In this document: one piece after another, positions 17,827 through 28,689 of the stretch | How the letters are laid out: every line of letters begins with the position of its first letter | How positions within the stretch are numbered: position 1 is the first letter of the stretch | From: Caldithrix sp. | GTDB taxonomy: Bacteria > Calditrichota > Calditrichia > Calditrichales > Calditrichaceae | DNA length: 33,122 bases | Direction: 5' to 3' | Assembly (NCBI GenBank): GCA_014730185.1 | Contig: WJIP01000395.1 | Span: 1 to 33,122, forward strand | The notes under the pieces: model-generated | Databases searched by the model: none | Told to the model about the DNA's origin: nothing | What the model saw: the letters and a program-made list of their open reading frames with translations, nothing else | Program-made: the position numbers and the translations under genes

Positions 17827-19644
17827 CTATCGGTTAGTGGTCGGTAAACCCTCCTTGCGCATAATTGCCAGCGCATTGGTGGATTGGCTCGGGCCTTTTT
17901 TTATGAGGTAGTCGAAATAAAGTTCATCGTCAAGCACAGTTTCTTCAAAGTGATAGTTTATCAGATGATTGATGGATTCGGCCAGTTCCACCAACTCCAG
18001 ATCATGTGTACTGATGATACCGGCGGCCTTTTTTTGCGATAAAGCCTTAATGTAAGCCCGGCTTCCCAGCAAACGTTCTCGGTTGTTGGTACCTTTATAT
18101 ATTTCATCTATGAGGAAGAATAAGGGACGTGAATCATTCTCATCGGCAGCCTCCAGCAGCAAACGCAACCGTTTAACTTCAGCATAAAAATAGGATAAAC
18201 CATCTTTGAGTGAATCGCTGATATTGATACAGGTAAACAACCGGAAAAGAGATACCTCAAAATATGCAGCATCCACTGCGGTTCCGGCATAAGTCAAAGC
18301 CATGTTGACGCCTATTGTTCGTAAAAAAGTGCTTTTACCAGACATATTGGATCCCGTAATCATGGCCAGTTTAGTGGTTTCGGTGACATGAAAATCATTG
18401 GTTACTTTTTGTTCTTTATCAATCAGCGGATGCCCCATCTTCCGGCATTTTAACACTAAAGAACCTTCATCGAGAGTGGGAAAGGTGTATTGCTGGTTGA
18501 GATCGGCAAAACCGGCAAGGGCAGATAGTGCTTCGATCTGATACCAGACCGAAAGCCATGAAGGTATGTTTGCATCTCCCGCACGAATAAGATATTGTAA
18601 ATGCCAGGCCATCCAGTAATCGTAGGGGAAAACGATATTTAACAGAATTAACATAACCGGATTCATTCTAAAGCCTATAGCTGTCAAGTTTAGATTTATA
18701 TGCTGAATGAGTTTGGAAGGTTGCCACTTCTGATTGCGTAGTGCATCCGTAATATTTTGCAAACACAAATCGTTTCTAAAACGAAAACGTTGCAGATAGG
18801 TCAGAATATGCCGCAGTTTTTCAATTTGCTCATGGAAGGTTAACGCTTTATCGAATAGTGAACGCAGGGGACGTCCGGCGCCAATAAAGATAGAAATATA
18901 AAGAATAAAGCTCAAGGATACGAGCGGCGGCAGCCAACCTGCCAAATAAAACACTAATAATATTATGTTGATCAAGGCCAGAGAGGTTAATATGATTGAT
19001 GGCAGGATAGGCGCCTTTTTTTGCGCCTCTTTGTTCAGCCACTCGGCCAAAGACTGCCCGTCAAAAATATGCTCAGACGCCAGTCCGGGCAATACGTTTA
19101 ATTTATTGCGAAATATCGAACGCTTTTGTAAGGCTTTGATGCAATCCTGGCGGTATATAATGGCGCCTTTTTGGGGATGGGTGATGGTTAGCCATTCCAG
19201 CAGTTGTTGACTGCCCTCTCTGGTTTGACAAATATCCAGTAACCGGTGTATGGAATAATTGCCTGTAATGTGCAAGTCATTGGCAAATGGATGGCTAATA
19301 TCGGTTGCCGCTTTGGAAGGGGGCAGAGAAGCCCAGTTTAACCGAAAACGGTTCAGCTGATCCTGTTTGAATTCCTTCCAAACCAGGAAATACCGGATGG
19401 TTTTTTTTAGACGCCCATGCAACCATCCGGCTATGCCGAATATAACAATTAAAACGAATAAGGCGGCAAAGCTGAGCCATTCACTGGAAAAATACAACGC
19501 AGCGATAATCAGTAAAAGCCCCACCCCGGCAATTGAAAGACGCAGAAATGCATACTGATTACTTCGTTTTTCCAAAGCCTTGATTCTGGTCTGAATACGT
19601 TCAAGATGTCTTTCTAATTGTTTTGCTTTTTGATTATGATTCAT
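17827..19644 (-). CDS. Membrane-anchored MutS-like ATPase
   Basis: A 605-residue protein with the MutS C-terminal ATPase (domain V): Walker A MITGSNMSGKSTFLRT (Lys437), a TCINISDSL loop, Walker B FFLIDEIYKGTNNRERLL (Asp513-Glu514), and IISTHDLELVELA. The mismatch-recognition (domain I) sequence is absent. The N-terminus has a coiled coil followed by four predicted membrane segments (about 33-52, 56-75, 213-236 and 238-257). Such proteins are found in Bacteroidota and relatives, usually annotated as MutS-related; their biological role is not settled, and mismatch repair is not implied. No mutL lies nearby. The start ATG is 266 bp from the divergent nfeD gene. The ribosome site is weak. Confidence 0.85.
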   Translation of the reverse strand: MNHNQKAKQLERHLERIQTRIKALEKRSNQYAFLRLSIAGVGLLLIIAALYFSSEWLSFAALFVLIVIFGIAGWLHGRLKKTIRYFLVWKEFKQDQLNRFRLNWASLPPSKAATDISHPFANDLHITGNYSIHRLLDICQTREGSQQLLEWLTITHPQKGAIIYRQDCIKALQKRSIFRNKLNVLPGLASEHIFDGQSLAEWLNKEAQKKAPILPSIILTSLALINIILLVFYLAGWLPPLVSLSFILYISIFIGAGRPLRSLFDKALTFHEQIEKLRHILTYLQRFRFRNDLCLQNITDALRNQKWQPSKLIQHINLNLTAIGFRMNPVMLILLNIVFPYDYWMAWHLQYLIRAGDANIPSWLSVWYQIEALSALAGFADLNQQYTFPTLDEGSLVLKCRKMGHPLIDKEQKVTNDFHVTETTKLAMITGSNMSGKSTFLRTIGVNMALTYAGTAVDAAYFEVSLFRLFTCINISDSLKDGLSYFYAEVKRLRLLLEAADENDSRPLFFLIDEIYKGTNNRERLLGSRAYIKALSQKKAAGIISTHDLELVELAESINHLINYHFEETVLDDELYFDYLIKKGPSQSTNALAIMRKEGLPTTNR

Positions 19645-19849
19645 GATAAATTTAGCTTTTTTTGCTGATCCCTTAAATATTCTTTTAAAATATATTGATA
19701 TTCACCATATTGACCAAACTTTTAAATGGTTTAGCGAACCAAGTGGTGATTTTTATCTGCGGTAATGAAATAAGTAAACTTATGCATCTATCCGGCGTTA
19801 AACAGTAGCCATATCGCGGAAAGACATAATTTAAGAGCAGGAAAAAAGC

Positions 19850-19878
19850 TTGACTTAGAAATACAAGACATCTATTTT
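19850..19878 (+). promoter_or_regulatory. Sigma-70-type promoter of nfeD-slipin
   Basis: TTGACT (19850-19855) and TATTTT (19873-19878) are separated by exactly 17 bp and end 32 bp before the nfeD start. It lies in the divergent region between the MutS-like gene and nfeD. Confidence 0.5.
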
Positions 19879-19910
19879 ACAAGTAACCATTATACCAGTA
19901 GGTGAACACC

Positions 19911-21209
19911 ATGCGTTTAAAATTTTCTATTCTTCTTATTATAATTCTCGGTGTGTCTATGGCCCATGCGGCCACGGTGCATCGAATCGTGATTGATGGG
20001 GTGATCAATCCGGCTGCGAAGGATTATATTGAAAAATCCATTCTTCGTGCGGAAGAAGAAAACGCTGAATTACTCATTATTCAGATGGATACACCGGGCG
20101 GTCTGATGAGTTCTATGCATGAGATCAGCAAGGCCATTCAGAATGCCTATGTACCGGTGGCGGTTTATGTGGCGCCCGGAGGCGCCCGTGCAGGCTCGGC
20201 AGGTGTTTATATTACATATGCGTCGCATATAGCCGTTATGGCTCCGGCTACCAATATCGGATCGGCACATCCCGTTTTCGGCAGCGGTATTGGTGGGCAA
20301 CAACCCGATTCGGCCAGCAGCGAAACCATGATGGAAAAAGTAATCAATGATGCTGTCGCTAAGATAAAAGCCGTAGCCGAGAAGCGAGGACGTAATGCGG
20401 AATGGGCGGAAAAAGCCGTGCGGGAAAGCGCTAATATCACGGCTGAAGAAGCTCTGGCATTGAATGTTATTGAATACATCGCGCCCGATACGGATTCATT
20501 ACTGACTGCTGTCGATGGCATAGTTATCAAATTGGATGTGGGGGTGGAAAAAGAACTGCGTACCAAAAATGTCCGTATCGTCACGTATGAAATGGACTGG
20601 CGGCAGCGTTTGCTGGATGTCATTTCCAATCCCAATATTGCTTATTTTTTAATGATTCTCGGGTTTTACGGATTATTGTTTGAATTGTACAGTCCCGGTG
20701 CTATATTGCCGGGAGTGGTAGGAGGTATTTCACTGATACTTGGATTGTATGCCCTGCAAACCCTTCCGGTGAATTATGCCGGTTTGTTGCTGATAATTTT
20801 TGCCATTATTTTGTTTTTATTGGAAATAAAGGTGCAAAGTTTTGGATTACTATCCATAGGAGGCGTAATTGCGTTGGTATTGGGAAGTGTTATGTTAATC
20901 GATAGTCCTTTTCCCTTTTTGCAGATATCCTGGCAGGTTATTTTAGGGGTGGTTATTATAACCATTTTGTTCTTTGGATTTGCCATCGGGATGGCCATAC
21001 GTACTTTTCGCAGTAAAGTCAATACCGGTCGCGAAGGTATGGTGGGCGAAATTGGAGAAGTTTATAAAACCATCAATCCTGAGGGGCGCATCAAAATTCA
21101 CGGGGAATTGTGGAAAGCCCTCAGCGATGAAAAGATAACAAAGGGAAAACGGGTTAAAATTGTTGAATATGATGGTAAAAATTTACTGGTAAAAGTAAAA
21201 AAGATTTAA
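19911..21209 (+). CDS. NfeD membrane-bound ClpP-class serine protease
   Basis: A 432-residue protein of the long NfeD (STOPP) type. A signal peptide (cleavage near AHA-AT, residue 20) leads a ClpP-like domain with [14 protein letters not shown], nucleophile Ser96 in [11 protein letters not shown], and the predicted general-base Lys143 in MEKVIND (aligned by eye to Ser97/Lys138 of Pyrococcus 1510-N). Four to five membrane helices follow, then a C-terminal OB-fold soluble domain ([13 protein letters not shown] to LLVKVKKI). The protease works with slipin in membrane protein quality control. ATG 19911 is preferred over the GTG at 19902 because the latter is part of its AGGTGA ribosome site (5 bp spacing). 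The slipin gene follows after 16 bp, as in most genomes. Confidence 0.92.
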   Translation: MRLKFSILLIIILGVSMAHAATVHRIVIDGVINPAAKDYIEKSILRAEEENAELLIIQMDTPGGLMSSMHEISKAIQNAYVPVAVYVAPGGARAGSAGVYITYASHIAVMAPATNIGSAHPVFGSGIGGQQPDSASSETMMEKVINDAVAKIKAVAEKRGRNAEWAEKAVRESANITAEEALALNVIEYIAPDTDSLLTAVDGIVIKLDVGVEKELRTKNVRIVTYEMDWRQRLLDVISNPNIAYFLMILGFYGLLFELYSPGAILPGVVGGISLILGLYALQTLPVNYAGLLLIIFAIILFLLEIKVQSFGLLSIGGVIALVLGSVMLIDSPFPFLQISWQVILGVVIITILFFGFAIGMAIRTFRSKVNTGREGMVGEIGEVYKTINPEGRIKIHGELWKALSDEKITKGKRVKIVEYDGKNLLVKVKKI

Positions 21210-21225
21210 AACAAAGGAGCCATTT

Positions 21226-21978
21226 ATGCCTTTTATGACAGCAATAATCGTTATTGTACTCCTGCTGCTGGCCAGCGCCATCAGGGTTTTGAAGGAGTAC
21301 GAACGCGGTGTGATCTTCCGTTTGGGCCGTCTGGTGGGATCCAAAGGACCCGGCCTTATCATACTTATCCCGATCATTGATAAGATGGAAAAAGTGAGCC
21401 TCAGAACCGTGGTAATGGACGTGCCTCCGCAGGATGTGATTACCAAAGACAATGTTTCCGTACAGGTTAATGCCGTGTTGTATTTTCGTGTACTCAATCC
21501 GGAAAAAAGCGTGATTGAAGTGGAAAATTTTGTGTTCGCCACCTCCCAGCTGGCGCAGACCACGTTACGCAGTACGGTCGGTCAAGCGGATTTGGATGAA
21601 CTGCTGACCGAGCGCGATAAAATTAACGCCCAGTTGCAGGAAATAATCGATACGCATTCCGATCCCTGGGGTATCAAAGTATCACTGGTGGAAGTAAAAC
21701 ATATCGACTTACCGGAAGCCATGCAGCGGGCGATGGCCCGTCAGGCAGAGGCCGAGCGTGAACGGCGGGCTAAGGTGATTGCCGCGGAAGGTGAATTCCA
21801 GGCCGCCCGAAAATTAACCGATGCCGCTAAAATTATCGATGAAAATCCGTCCGCATTACAATTACGCTTTCTGCAGACATTAATTGAAGTATCGGCAGAA
21901 AAGAATTCCACAACGGTCTTCCCGATTCCTATTGACCTGTTTAAACCCTTTCTGGAAAAGGCAGCCAAAGAATCCTGA
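21226..21978 (+). CDS. Slipin / SPFH (stomatin-like) membrane protein
   Basis: A 250-residue stomatin-family protein that associates with the membrane and oligomerises. It begins with a hydrophobic hairpin or helix ([17 protein letters not shown]), then the SPFH domain with [38 protein letters not shown] and [21 protein letters not shown] coiled coil ([23 protein letters not shown]) and a C-terminal region ending [12 protein letters not shown] follow. It partners with NfeD, whose protease cleaves slipin in Pyrococcus; the pair is thought to help maintain the membrane. Strong AAGGAG upstream and a 16-bp gap to nfeD mark one operon. A good terminator follows. Confidence 0.94.
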   Translation: MPFMTAIIVIVLLLLASAIRVLKEYERGVIFRLGRLVGSKGPGLIILIPIIDKMEKVSLRTVVMDVPPQDVITKDNVSVQVNAVLYFRVLNPEKSVIEVENFVFATSQLAQTTLRSTVGQADLDELLTERDKINAQLQEIIDTHSDPWGIKVSLVEVKHIDLPEAMQRAMARQAEAERERRAKVIAAEGEFQAARKLTDAAKIIDENPSALQLRFLQTLIEVSAEKNSTTVFPIPIDLFKPFLEKAAKES

Positions 21979-22012
21979 ATAACCGGTTAAGCGAGTTAAC
22001 CAAACGTTGTTG

Positions 22013-22047
22013 AAACCTGCTGTCATTCGATGGCAGGTTTTTTTGTT
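22013..22047 (+). terminator. Rho-independent terminator of nfeD-slipin
   Basis: AAACCTGC (22013-22020) pairs perfectly with GCAGGTTT (22033-22040), loop 12 nt with a further inner CAT/ATG pairing, and the arm runs into a T-rich tract. It lies 35 bp after the slipin stop. Confidence 0.85.
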
Positions 22048-22153
22048 TGGGATACGAATAAATTGTTCACAATGTGTAAAATCCGCATCCCATCGCAGGG
22101 GCTTACTACGTTCCATTGAGTTGAATAATGTATGAATAAATTAGCATCCACCC

Positions 22154-22178
22154 GCAATATTTTTTATTTTGCTCACCA
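22154..22178 (+). repeat. 25-bp dispersed motif, copy 2 (upstream of tatT)
   Basis: It differs from 2792-2816 at three of 25 positions, two of them A-to-T, and shares the TTGCTCACCA tail. It sits 55 bp before the tatT start, after the slipin terminator, so it is in the promoter region of a new transcription unit. Confidence 0.45.
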
Positions 22179-22233
22179 ATTCTTAAACCGATGGTAAAGG
22201 TTTATATAAACTATTTAAATTGAGAGATTTGTT

Positions 22234-23097
22234 ATGTCTCTGCGCAATGTATCTGTTTTTATGATTGGGGCCTTTTTGTTGAGTTGTTCACCGCAAAGGC
22301 TGGTTATTCGCCAACTGGAACCTGTTCTTGATAATAGTGTAAAAGCTTTGTACGAAGAAGGCGATTTACAACTGGCTGAACAAGCAATGGCAGCGGATTT
22401 AAAACTTGTGGAAGGATTACTTAAAAGTGATCCCCAAAATGAAAAATTATTGACTATCGCTGCGCAGGGTTATGCCGGTTATGCCATGGGTTTTGTGGAA
22501 GATAAACAACCGCAGCGAGCCAAAAAATTGTATTTAAGAGCCAGAGATTATGGTTTGCGCTTACTGTTTGATGACGATTCCATTGAAGCGCATCTGAACA
22601 AACCTATAAACCAGTTCGAGAGTCTCATTGCTCAAAAAAAGGAGGATGAGCTGCCCGGTTTGTTTTGGTCCGGATTTGCCTGGGGCGGTTATCTCAATTT
22701 ATCGCTTAACGAGCCCACAGCATTGATCGATTTTCCAAAAGTACAGGCTATTATGAAAAGAGTCGCGACCTTGCAACCGGATTATTTTTATGGTGGGGTT
22801 TATCTGTTTTTAGGGGCGGTATACGGTATGAAGCCCAGAATGCTCGGTGGAAATCCGGAAAAGGCTCTGCAGTATTTTCAAAAGAACCTGCAAATGACCG
22901 GTGAACAATTTTTATTGACCTATATTTACATGGCCCGTTATTACGCGGCCAAGGTGCTGGATGAAGAAAAATTCGATAACTATATCCAACAAATTGAATC
23001 CGCTTCCGAGGATATTTTACCGGAGGCGCGGCTGCTGAATGCCATTGCAAAAAAGAAAGCCCGGTTGCTGAAAGAAAAAAAATCGGACATCTTCTAG
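22234..23097 (+). CDS. TatT: TRAP transporter-associated lipoprotein
   Basis: A 287-residue lipoprotein of the TatT family (TRAP-associated protein T; characterised in Treponema pallidum as a partner of a TRAP solute-binding protein). The N-terminus is a lipoprotein signal with Cys18 after FLLS. The rest is all-helical and TPR-like: LAEQAMAADLKLVEGLLKSDP, AAQGYAGYAMGFVED, GLFWSGFAWGGYLNL and YFYGGVYLFLGAVYGMKPRMLGGNPEKALQYF, close to the family signature. TatT trimers bind solute-binding protein and may hold hydrophobic ligands. The DctP gene follows 30 bp downstream, which strongly supports the assignment. GAGAG upstream is a weak ribosome site. Confidence 0.85.
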   Translation: MSLRNVSVFMIGAFLLSCSPQRLVIRQLEPVLDNSVKALYEEGDLQLAEQAMAADLKLVEGLLKSDPQNEKLLTIAAQGYAGYAMGFVEDKQPQRAKKLYLRARDYGLRLLFDDDSIEAHLNKPINQFESLIAQKKEDELPGLFWSGFAWGGYLNLSLNEPTALIDFPKVQAIMKRVATLQPDYFYGGVYLFLGAVYGMKPRMLGGNPEKALQYFQKNLQMTGEQFLLTYIYMARYYAAKVLDEEKFDNYIQQIESASEDILPEARLLNAIAKKKARLLKEKKSDIF

Positions 23098-23127
23098 TTG
23101 AAAACACTAACGCATAAGGAATTGATT

Positions 23128-24144
23128 ATGTATAAACGCTCATTGCTCATAGCTGGCTTGATCTTATTGTTTACCTTCGGATTAAATGCCAAACCGACCA
23201 CCATAAAATTTGCCACCCTGGCACCGGACGGATCCACATGGATGGATGTGATGAATGCTTTTAAACAAGCGGTGGAGGACAGTACCGACGGGCAGATTGT
23301 GTTCAAGATTTATTCCGGCGGGGTACAGGGTGATGAGGTGGATGTGCTGCGCAAAATGCGTTTTAGACAGTTACACAGCGCCGGATTTACAGGGGTAGGT
23401 CTGGGGGAAATTTTGCCGGAGGTACGGATTCTGGATGCCCCCTTTTTATTCCGCAGTTATGATGAAATCGATTTTATATCCGATAAATTTTTTGACCGCT
23501 TTGCCGCAGCTTTTGAAGAAAAAGGTTTTGTCCTTTTAGGCTGGGCTGAGGTTGGTTTTGTGTACATTTACACCAACACACCCGTGCGCCAGCCGTCTGA
23601 CTTTAAAGGGGTTAAAATGTGGATGTGGGAAGGTGATCCCCTGGCTCAGGCCACCTTTGAGGCCTTTAACGTGCATCCCATTCCGCTGTCTATAACGGAT
23701 GTGCTGACATCGTTGCAAACCGGATTGATTGATGGGGTTTACACTTCACCCATGGGCTGCGTGACATTGCAGTGGTTTACCAAACTAAAATATGTACTCG
23801 ATCTTCCCCTGGCCAATTCCAATGGGGCGGTTCTGGTCTCCAAACAAGTATTTAATCGTTTGAGTAAAGAGCATCAGAATATATTACGAAGGTTAGGTCG
23901 TAAATACTTTGATGAACTGACCCGCCGTAGCCGGATTGATAATAATAAATCGCAGCAGGAAATGCTCAAATCCGATATAAAGAAAATCACAATCGATGAT
24001 CCGGCAGAGATAAAAAAATTTGAATCCATCGGAGCTGAAGCACGCCGGGAATTGGTCGGCAGGTTATACGATCAGCAATTACTGGATAAAGTGGAAAAGG
24101 CTGTCCGGCAATATCGTCATCAACAAAAAACGGGTGGTGAATGA
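23128..24144 (+). CDS. TRAP transporter solute-binding protein, DctP family
   Basis: A 338-residue periplasmic binding protein. The signal peptide (MYKRSLLIAGLILLFTFGLNA) is cleaved near residue 21. The DctP fold is clear: IKFATLAPDGSTWMDVM, IYSGGVQGDEVDVLRKM, EVRILDAPFLFRSYDE, a GVKMWMWEGDPLAQ loop, and LQTGLIDGVYTSPMGC. The ligand-binding Arg of sialic acid and C4-dicarboxylate binders ('R-x-...') is not in its usual place ('KGVKMWMWEGD' replaces 'KGxKxR'), so a different ligand, perhaps hydrophobic as proposed for TatP, is likely. ATG 23128 with AAGGA 7 bp upstream is preferred to TTG 23098. It pairs with TatT. The usual DctQ and DctM membrane subunits are absent beside it: the next gene encodes a Nif3 protein, overlapping by 4 bp. 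Confidence 0.9.
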   Translation: MYKRSLLIAGLILLFTFGLNAKPTTIKFATLAPDGSTWMDVMNAFKQAVEDSTDGQIVFKIYSGGVQGDEVDVLRKMRFRQLHSAGFTGVGLGEILPEVRILDAPFLFRSYDEIDFISDKFFDRFAAAFEEKGFVLLGWAEVGFVYIYTNTPVRQPSDFKGVKMWMWEGDPLAQATFEAFNVHPIPLSITDVLTSLQTGLIDGVYTSPMGCVTLQWFTKLKYVLDLPLANSNGAVLVSKQVFNRLSKEHQNILRRLGRKYFDELTRRSRIDNNKSQQEMLKSDIKKITIDDPAEIKKFESIGAEARRELVGRLYDQQLLDKVEKAVRQYRHQQKTGGE

Positions 24145-24896
24145 TGCAAAGGGATGAATTGGTAAATTATTTACATACGTATTTACACACCGCTGATTTC
24201 AGTGATTTGTGCCCCAATGGCTTGCAGGTGGAAGGTCGGCATCAGGTTAAACACATTGTCACAGGAGTGAGCGCCTGTGTTGAATTATTTGAAAAAGCGG
24301 TGCAAAAAAAGGCGGATGCTGTATTGGTGCATCACGGCATCATATGGAATTTTGAACGGCCGGTGTATAAAGGGGGCTATAAAAAGCGGGTTAAAATGTT
24401 ATTGGAAAATGATATCAATTTACTGGGTTACCATCTGCCTTTAGACGCCCACCCTGAAGTTGGTAACAATGCCCAGATTGCCAATATATTGAATATGGAT
24501 ACGATAGAACCCTTCGGCGAAATGAAAGGGCAATATATTGGTTTTAAAGGAACGGTTGCCGATTATACAGCGGATACCTTATTCGCCCGAATTAGGGATA
24601 ATATTAACTCCCATGCTTTGATTTTCCCCTTCGGACCGGAGCGCATCAGACACATCGGAGTAATCAGCGGAGGAGCGCAGAAAGAAGTGAAACAAGCAGT
24701 TTTACAAGGATTGGATGCTTTTATCACCGGAGAAGTCAGTGAGCATATAATGCATTATGTAAAAGAGGAGGGCATCCATTTTATTTCCGCCGGGCATCAT
24801 GCCTCTGAACGCGTGGGCATTATCGCCCTGGGTCGCCATTTGCAGGAAAAGTTTGATGTGCAGGTTGAATTTATAGATATACCAAATCCCGTCTGA
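24141..24896 (+). CDS. Nif3-like dinuclear metal centre protein
   Basis: A 251-residue member of the NIF3/YbgI family (often annotated GTP cyclohydrolase 1 type 2, though activity is not established). It forms a toroidal hexamer with a two-metal site. Motifs: SDLCPNGLQVEG at the start, ADAVLVHHGIIW (metal His pair), LLGYHLPLDAHPEVGNN, VISGGAQKEV, DAFITGEVSEHIMHY, and the closing GHHASERVGI. The length matches the compact form without the middle insertion. The ATGA overlap with dctP indicates coupled translation. A functional tie to TatT/DctP is not implied; overlap may just reflect operon packing. Confidence 0.93.
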   Translation: MMQRDELVNYLHTYLHTADFSDLCPNGLQVEGRHQVKHIVTGVSACVELFEKAVQKKADAVLVHHGIIWNFERPVYKGGYKKRVKMLLENDINLLGYHLPLDAHPEVGNNAQIANILNMDTIEPFGEMKGQYIGFKGTVADYTADTLFARIRDNINSHALIFPFGPERIRHIGVISGGAQKEVKQAVLQGLDAFITGEVSEHIMHYVKEEGIHFISAGHHASERVGIIALGRHLQEKFDVQVEFIDIPNPV

Positions 24897-25007
24897 GTGC
24901 CCTGTCTGATTTGTTATGGGTGCATTTACCACAATTTGGACATCATCCTCATAAGGATTAAAGCATTTTGAATTTGTCCCGGTAGAATGTCGGGATCTAA
25001 AAAAAAA

Positions 25008-25037
25008 CGCGGTATTCGGTAGATCCAGAATACCGCG
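25008..25037 (-). terminator. Rho-independent terminator of the katG unit
   Basis: CGCGGTATTC (25008-25017) and GAATACCGCG (25028-25037) form a perfect 10-bp stem with a 10-nt loop. Read on the minus strand the hairpin is followed by nine T (24999-25007), 134 bp after the katG stop. On the plus strand there is no T-run, so it is specific for minus-strand transcription. Confidence 0.85.
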
Positions 25038-25170
25038 CTTGCATGTTATTACCAACTTCACTGGGTTTGAAGGGGAATGTTCAATCGTTTGAAAATCATA
25101 ACACCCCGATCAGCTGGTCTTCAGCTATTAATTCGTCTTTAAAATCTCGAAGACCGTAAGATTGTTACGA

Positions 25171-27378
<2,208 letters not shown>

Positions 27379-27444
27379 TTATTTATTATACGTGCACGAT
27401 TTAAATTAACTGATGTTGTTGTATTCGGGATGCATATACTCCGC

Positions 27445-27939
27445 TTACTCTGCGGGAGGTGCTCCCATGTTTTTACTTCTTTCAATGGATTGCAACGCCA
27501 GGTATCGTTCTCCGAATTTTGCAATGTTTTCCAGCTCTGTATCAAACTGATCGAAATGCTGTTCCTCATCGGCAACCAAATCTTCAAATAGCTTTTTAGT
27601 TACAGAGTCTGCATTTTTGGCGCATTCATTAGCCCAGGTATTGTAAGCCTTTACCGCATCACTTTCCATTTGGCAGGCCATTTCCAGCATACTTTTTATA
27701 TCATGAACATTTTTAACCGCCCGCGAAGCTTTTAATTCGATTTCCCCCTTCAAAAACAAAATGCGTTCAGAGAGGTCTTCCACGTGTGTCATTTCATCGA
27801 TAGCCGAACGTTTAAACATGCCGGCAAGCAGATCAAAGCTCTGATCATCACAGTGGAAGTGAAAGTACATATATTGATGGACCGCGGTCATTTCGTCAGC
27901 AATGGCTTTGTTTAACAATGTAATGCTTTCTTCATGCAT
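27445..27939 (-). CDS. bfr: Bacterioferritin-type iron-storage protein
   Basis: A 164-residue four-helix ferritin-like protein. The ferroxidase ligands Glu16, Glu49, His52, Glu92, Glu125 and His128 keep exactly the spacing of E. coli bacterioferritin (Glu18, Glu51, His54, Glu94, Glu127, His130, shifted by two). Met50, equivalent to the haem-ligating Met52, is also present, so haem binding between subunits is possible. These proteins oxidise Fe2+ with oxygen or peroxide and store it as a mineral core. The last residues (about 150-164) are an unrelated hydrophilic tail. Strong AAGGAG before the ATG. The gene lies between perR and katG, 106 bp and 93 bp away respectively, as one expects of a peroxide regulon. 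A Dps is less likely given the residue spacing. Confidence 0.9.
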   Translation of the reverse strand: MHEESITLLNKAIADEMTAVHQYMYFHFHCDDQSFDLLAGMFKRSAIDEMTHVEDLSERILFLKGEIELKASRAVKNVHDIKSMLEMACQMESDAVKAYNTWANECAKNADSVTKKLFEDLVADEEQHFDQFDTELENIAKFGERYLALQSIERSKNMGAPPAE

Positions 27940-27996
27940 CGAAATTTCTCCTTATAAATCTGTACTCTAAATGGTTAAAAAAATTCTAGTATTCAG

Positions 27997-28007
27997 AACG
28001 ATTATTA
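27997..28007. promoter_or_regulatory. Possible PerR operator half-site upstream of bfr
   Basis: AACGATTATTA is identical over 11 bp to part of the perR operator (28454-28474, read on the minus strand). It lies 58 bp before the bfr start. Only one arm of the palindrome is well kept, so the match may be partial. Confidence 0.4.
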
Positions 28008-28045
28008 TTTATGAATCTATGTTTTATTCATTAATTCAAAGCACC

Positions 28046-28447
28046 TTATTTTATTTTGCAGTCTTCACACACGCCAAAAAATTCCAGTTTATGGTGGTGT
28101 ACAGTGAAGCCGGTTAGTTGGGTCGCCTGTGTATTCAGATCATGATAAATGGGCATTTCAAAGTCGAGAATTTTTCCACATAATTCGCAGATCAGATGAT
28201 AATGCGGTTCCGTGTTTGCCTCAAACCGATCAAAGGTACTGCCAAAATGTATTTTTTTGACCAGCCCCATATCGATGAGTACGGTTAAATTGCGATATAC
28301 AGTACCCAGGCTGAGCTGCGGAAACTCTTTTTTGATTTGTTCATAAAGCCAGTCCGCTGTCGGATGTGTATCGGTTGAGCGTAATAGTTCCAATATACGG
28401 TCGCGATGTTTACTCTGTCTAAATTTTTTCTGTTCTGTTTTGCACAT
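28046..28447 (-). CDS. perR: PerR-type Fur-family peroxide regulator
   Basis: A 133-residue Fur-family repressor. The DNA-binding winged helix contains LSLGTVYRNLTVLIDMGLVKK. The regulatory metal site follows PerR: His28, His82, His84 and Asp95 (PerR Asp104, which is Glu in Fur), while the position of PerR Asp85 is Glu76. The structural zinc site is intact with CxxC pairs Cys87/Cys90 and Cys127/Cys130. In PerR, Fe-catalysed oxidation of the regulatory histidines releases DNA. The neighbours, bacterioferritin and katG, are typical PerR targets. An upstream promoter with a palindrome in the start region suggests autoregulation. A zinc or iron sensor (Zur/Fur) is the alternative. Confidence 0.88.
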   Translation of the reverse strand: MCKTEQKKFRQSKHRDRILELLRSTDTHPTADWLYEQIKKEFPQLSLGTVYRNLTVLIDMGLVKKIHFGSTFDRFEANTEPHYHLICELCGKILDFEMPIYHDLNTQATQLTGFTVHHHKLEFFGVCEDCKIK

Positions 28448-28453
28448 AATTAT

Positions 28454-28474
28454 TATTAATAATCGTTATTATTA
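28454..28474. promoter_or_regulatory. Fur/PerR-box-like operator before perR
   Basis: Read on the minus strand, TAATAATAA-CGA-TTATTAATA is an imperfect palindrome: the 9-bp arms match at 8 of 9 positions around a 3-bp centre. It covers the expected transcription start just below the -10 box, ending 7 bp before the perR start codon. It resembles Fur and Per boxes in AT-rich composition and arm spacing. Confidence 0.55.
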
Positions 28475-28476
28475 GC

Positions 28477-28505
28477 ATTTTAGCAAATAAGAATATTTTT
28501 GTCAA
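28477..28505 (-). promoter_or_regulatory. Promoter of perR
   Basis: On the minus strand TTGACA (28505-28500) and TAAAAT (28482-28477) are separated by exactly 17 bp. Start of transcription is expected inside the adjacent palindrome. Confidence 0.65.
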
Positions 28506-28560
28506 GTTGAAATTCAATTTCGCATGTAATCCATACTTGCGATAACCTGAGGAACAGAAC

Positions 28561-28689
28561 ATGTTGTTTGCTAGAAAACATGGGAAAGAGAACAACAATT
28601 TTTTCAAAGGAATGCGATTGGTTATGGTGGAAGGTACCGATACATCGGAGAATTTAGAGGAGCAATATGTATTGGACGGTACTTATTAA
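28561..28689 (+). CDS. Possible small ORF, 42 aa
   Basis: A short frame (MLFARKHGKENNNFFKG at its start) preceded by GAGGAA 6 bp from the ATG, divergent from perR. It has no recognisable domain and the region shows signs of decay, so it may be chance. It is recorded because the ribosome site is good and nothing else occupies the sequence. Confidence 0.2.
   Translation: MLFARKHGKENNNFFKGMRLVMVEGTDTSENLEEQYVLDGTY

Noticed and set aside
24977-24995. Small hairpin TCCCG...CGGGA before the katG terminator, as a nif3 terminator
   Set aside because: Only a 5-bp stem and followed by A rather than T on the plus strand.
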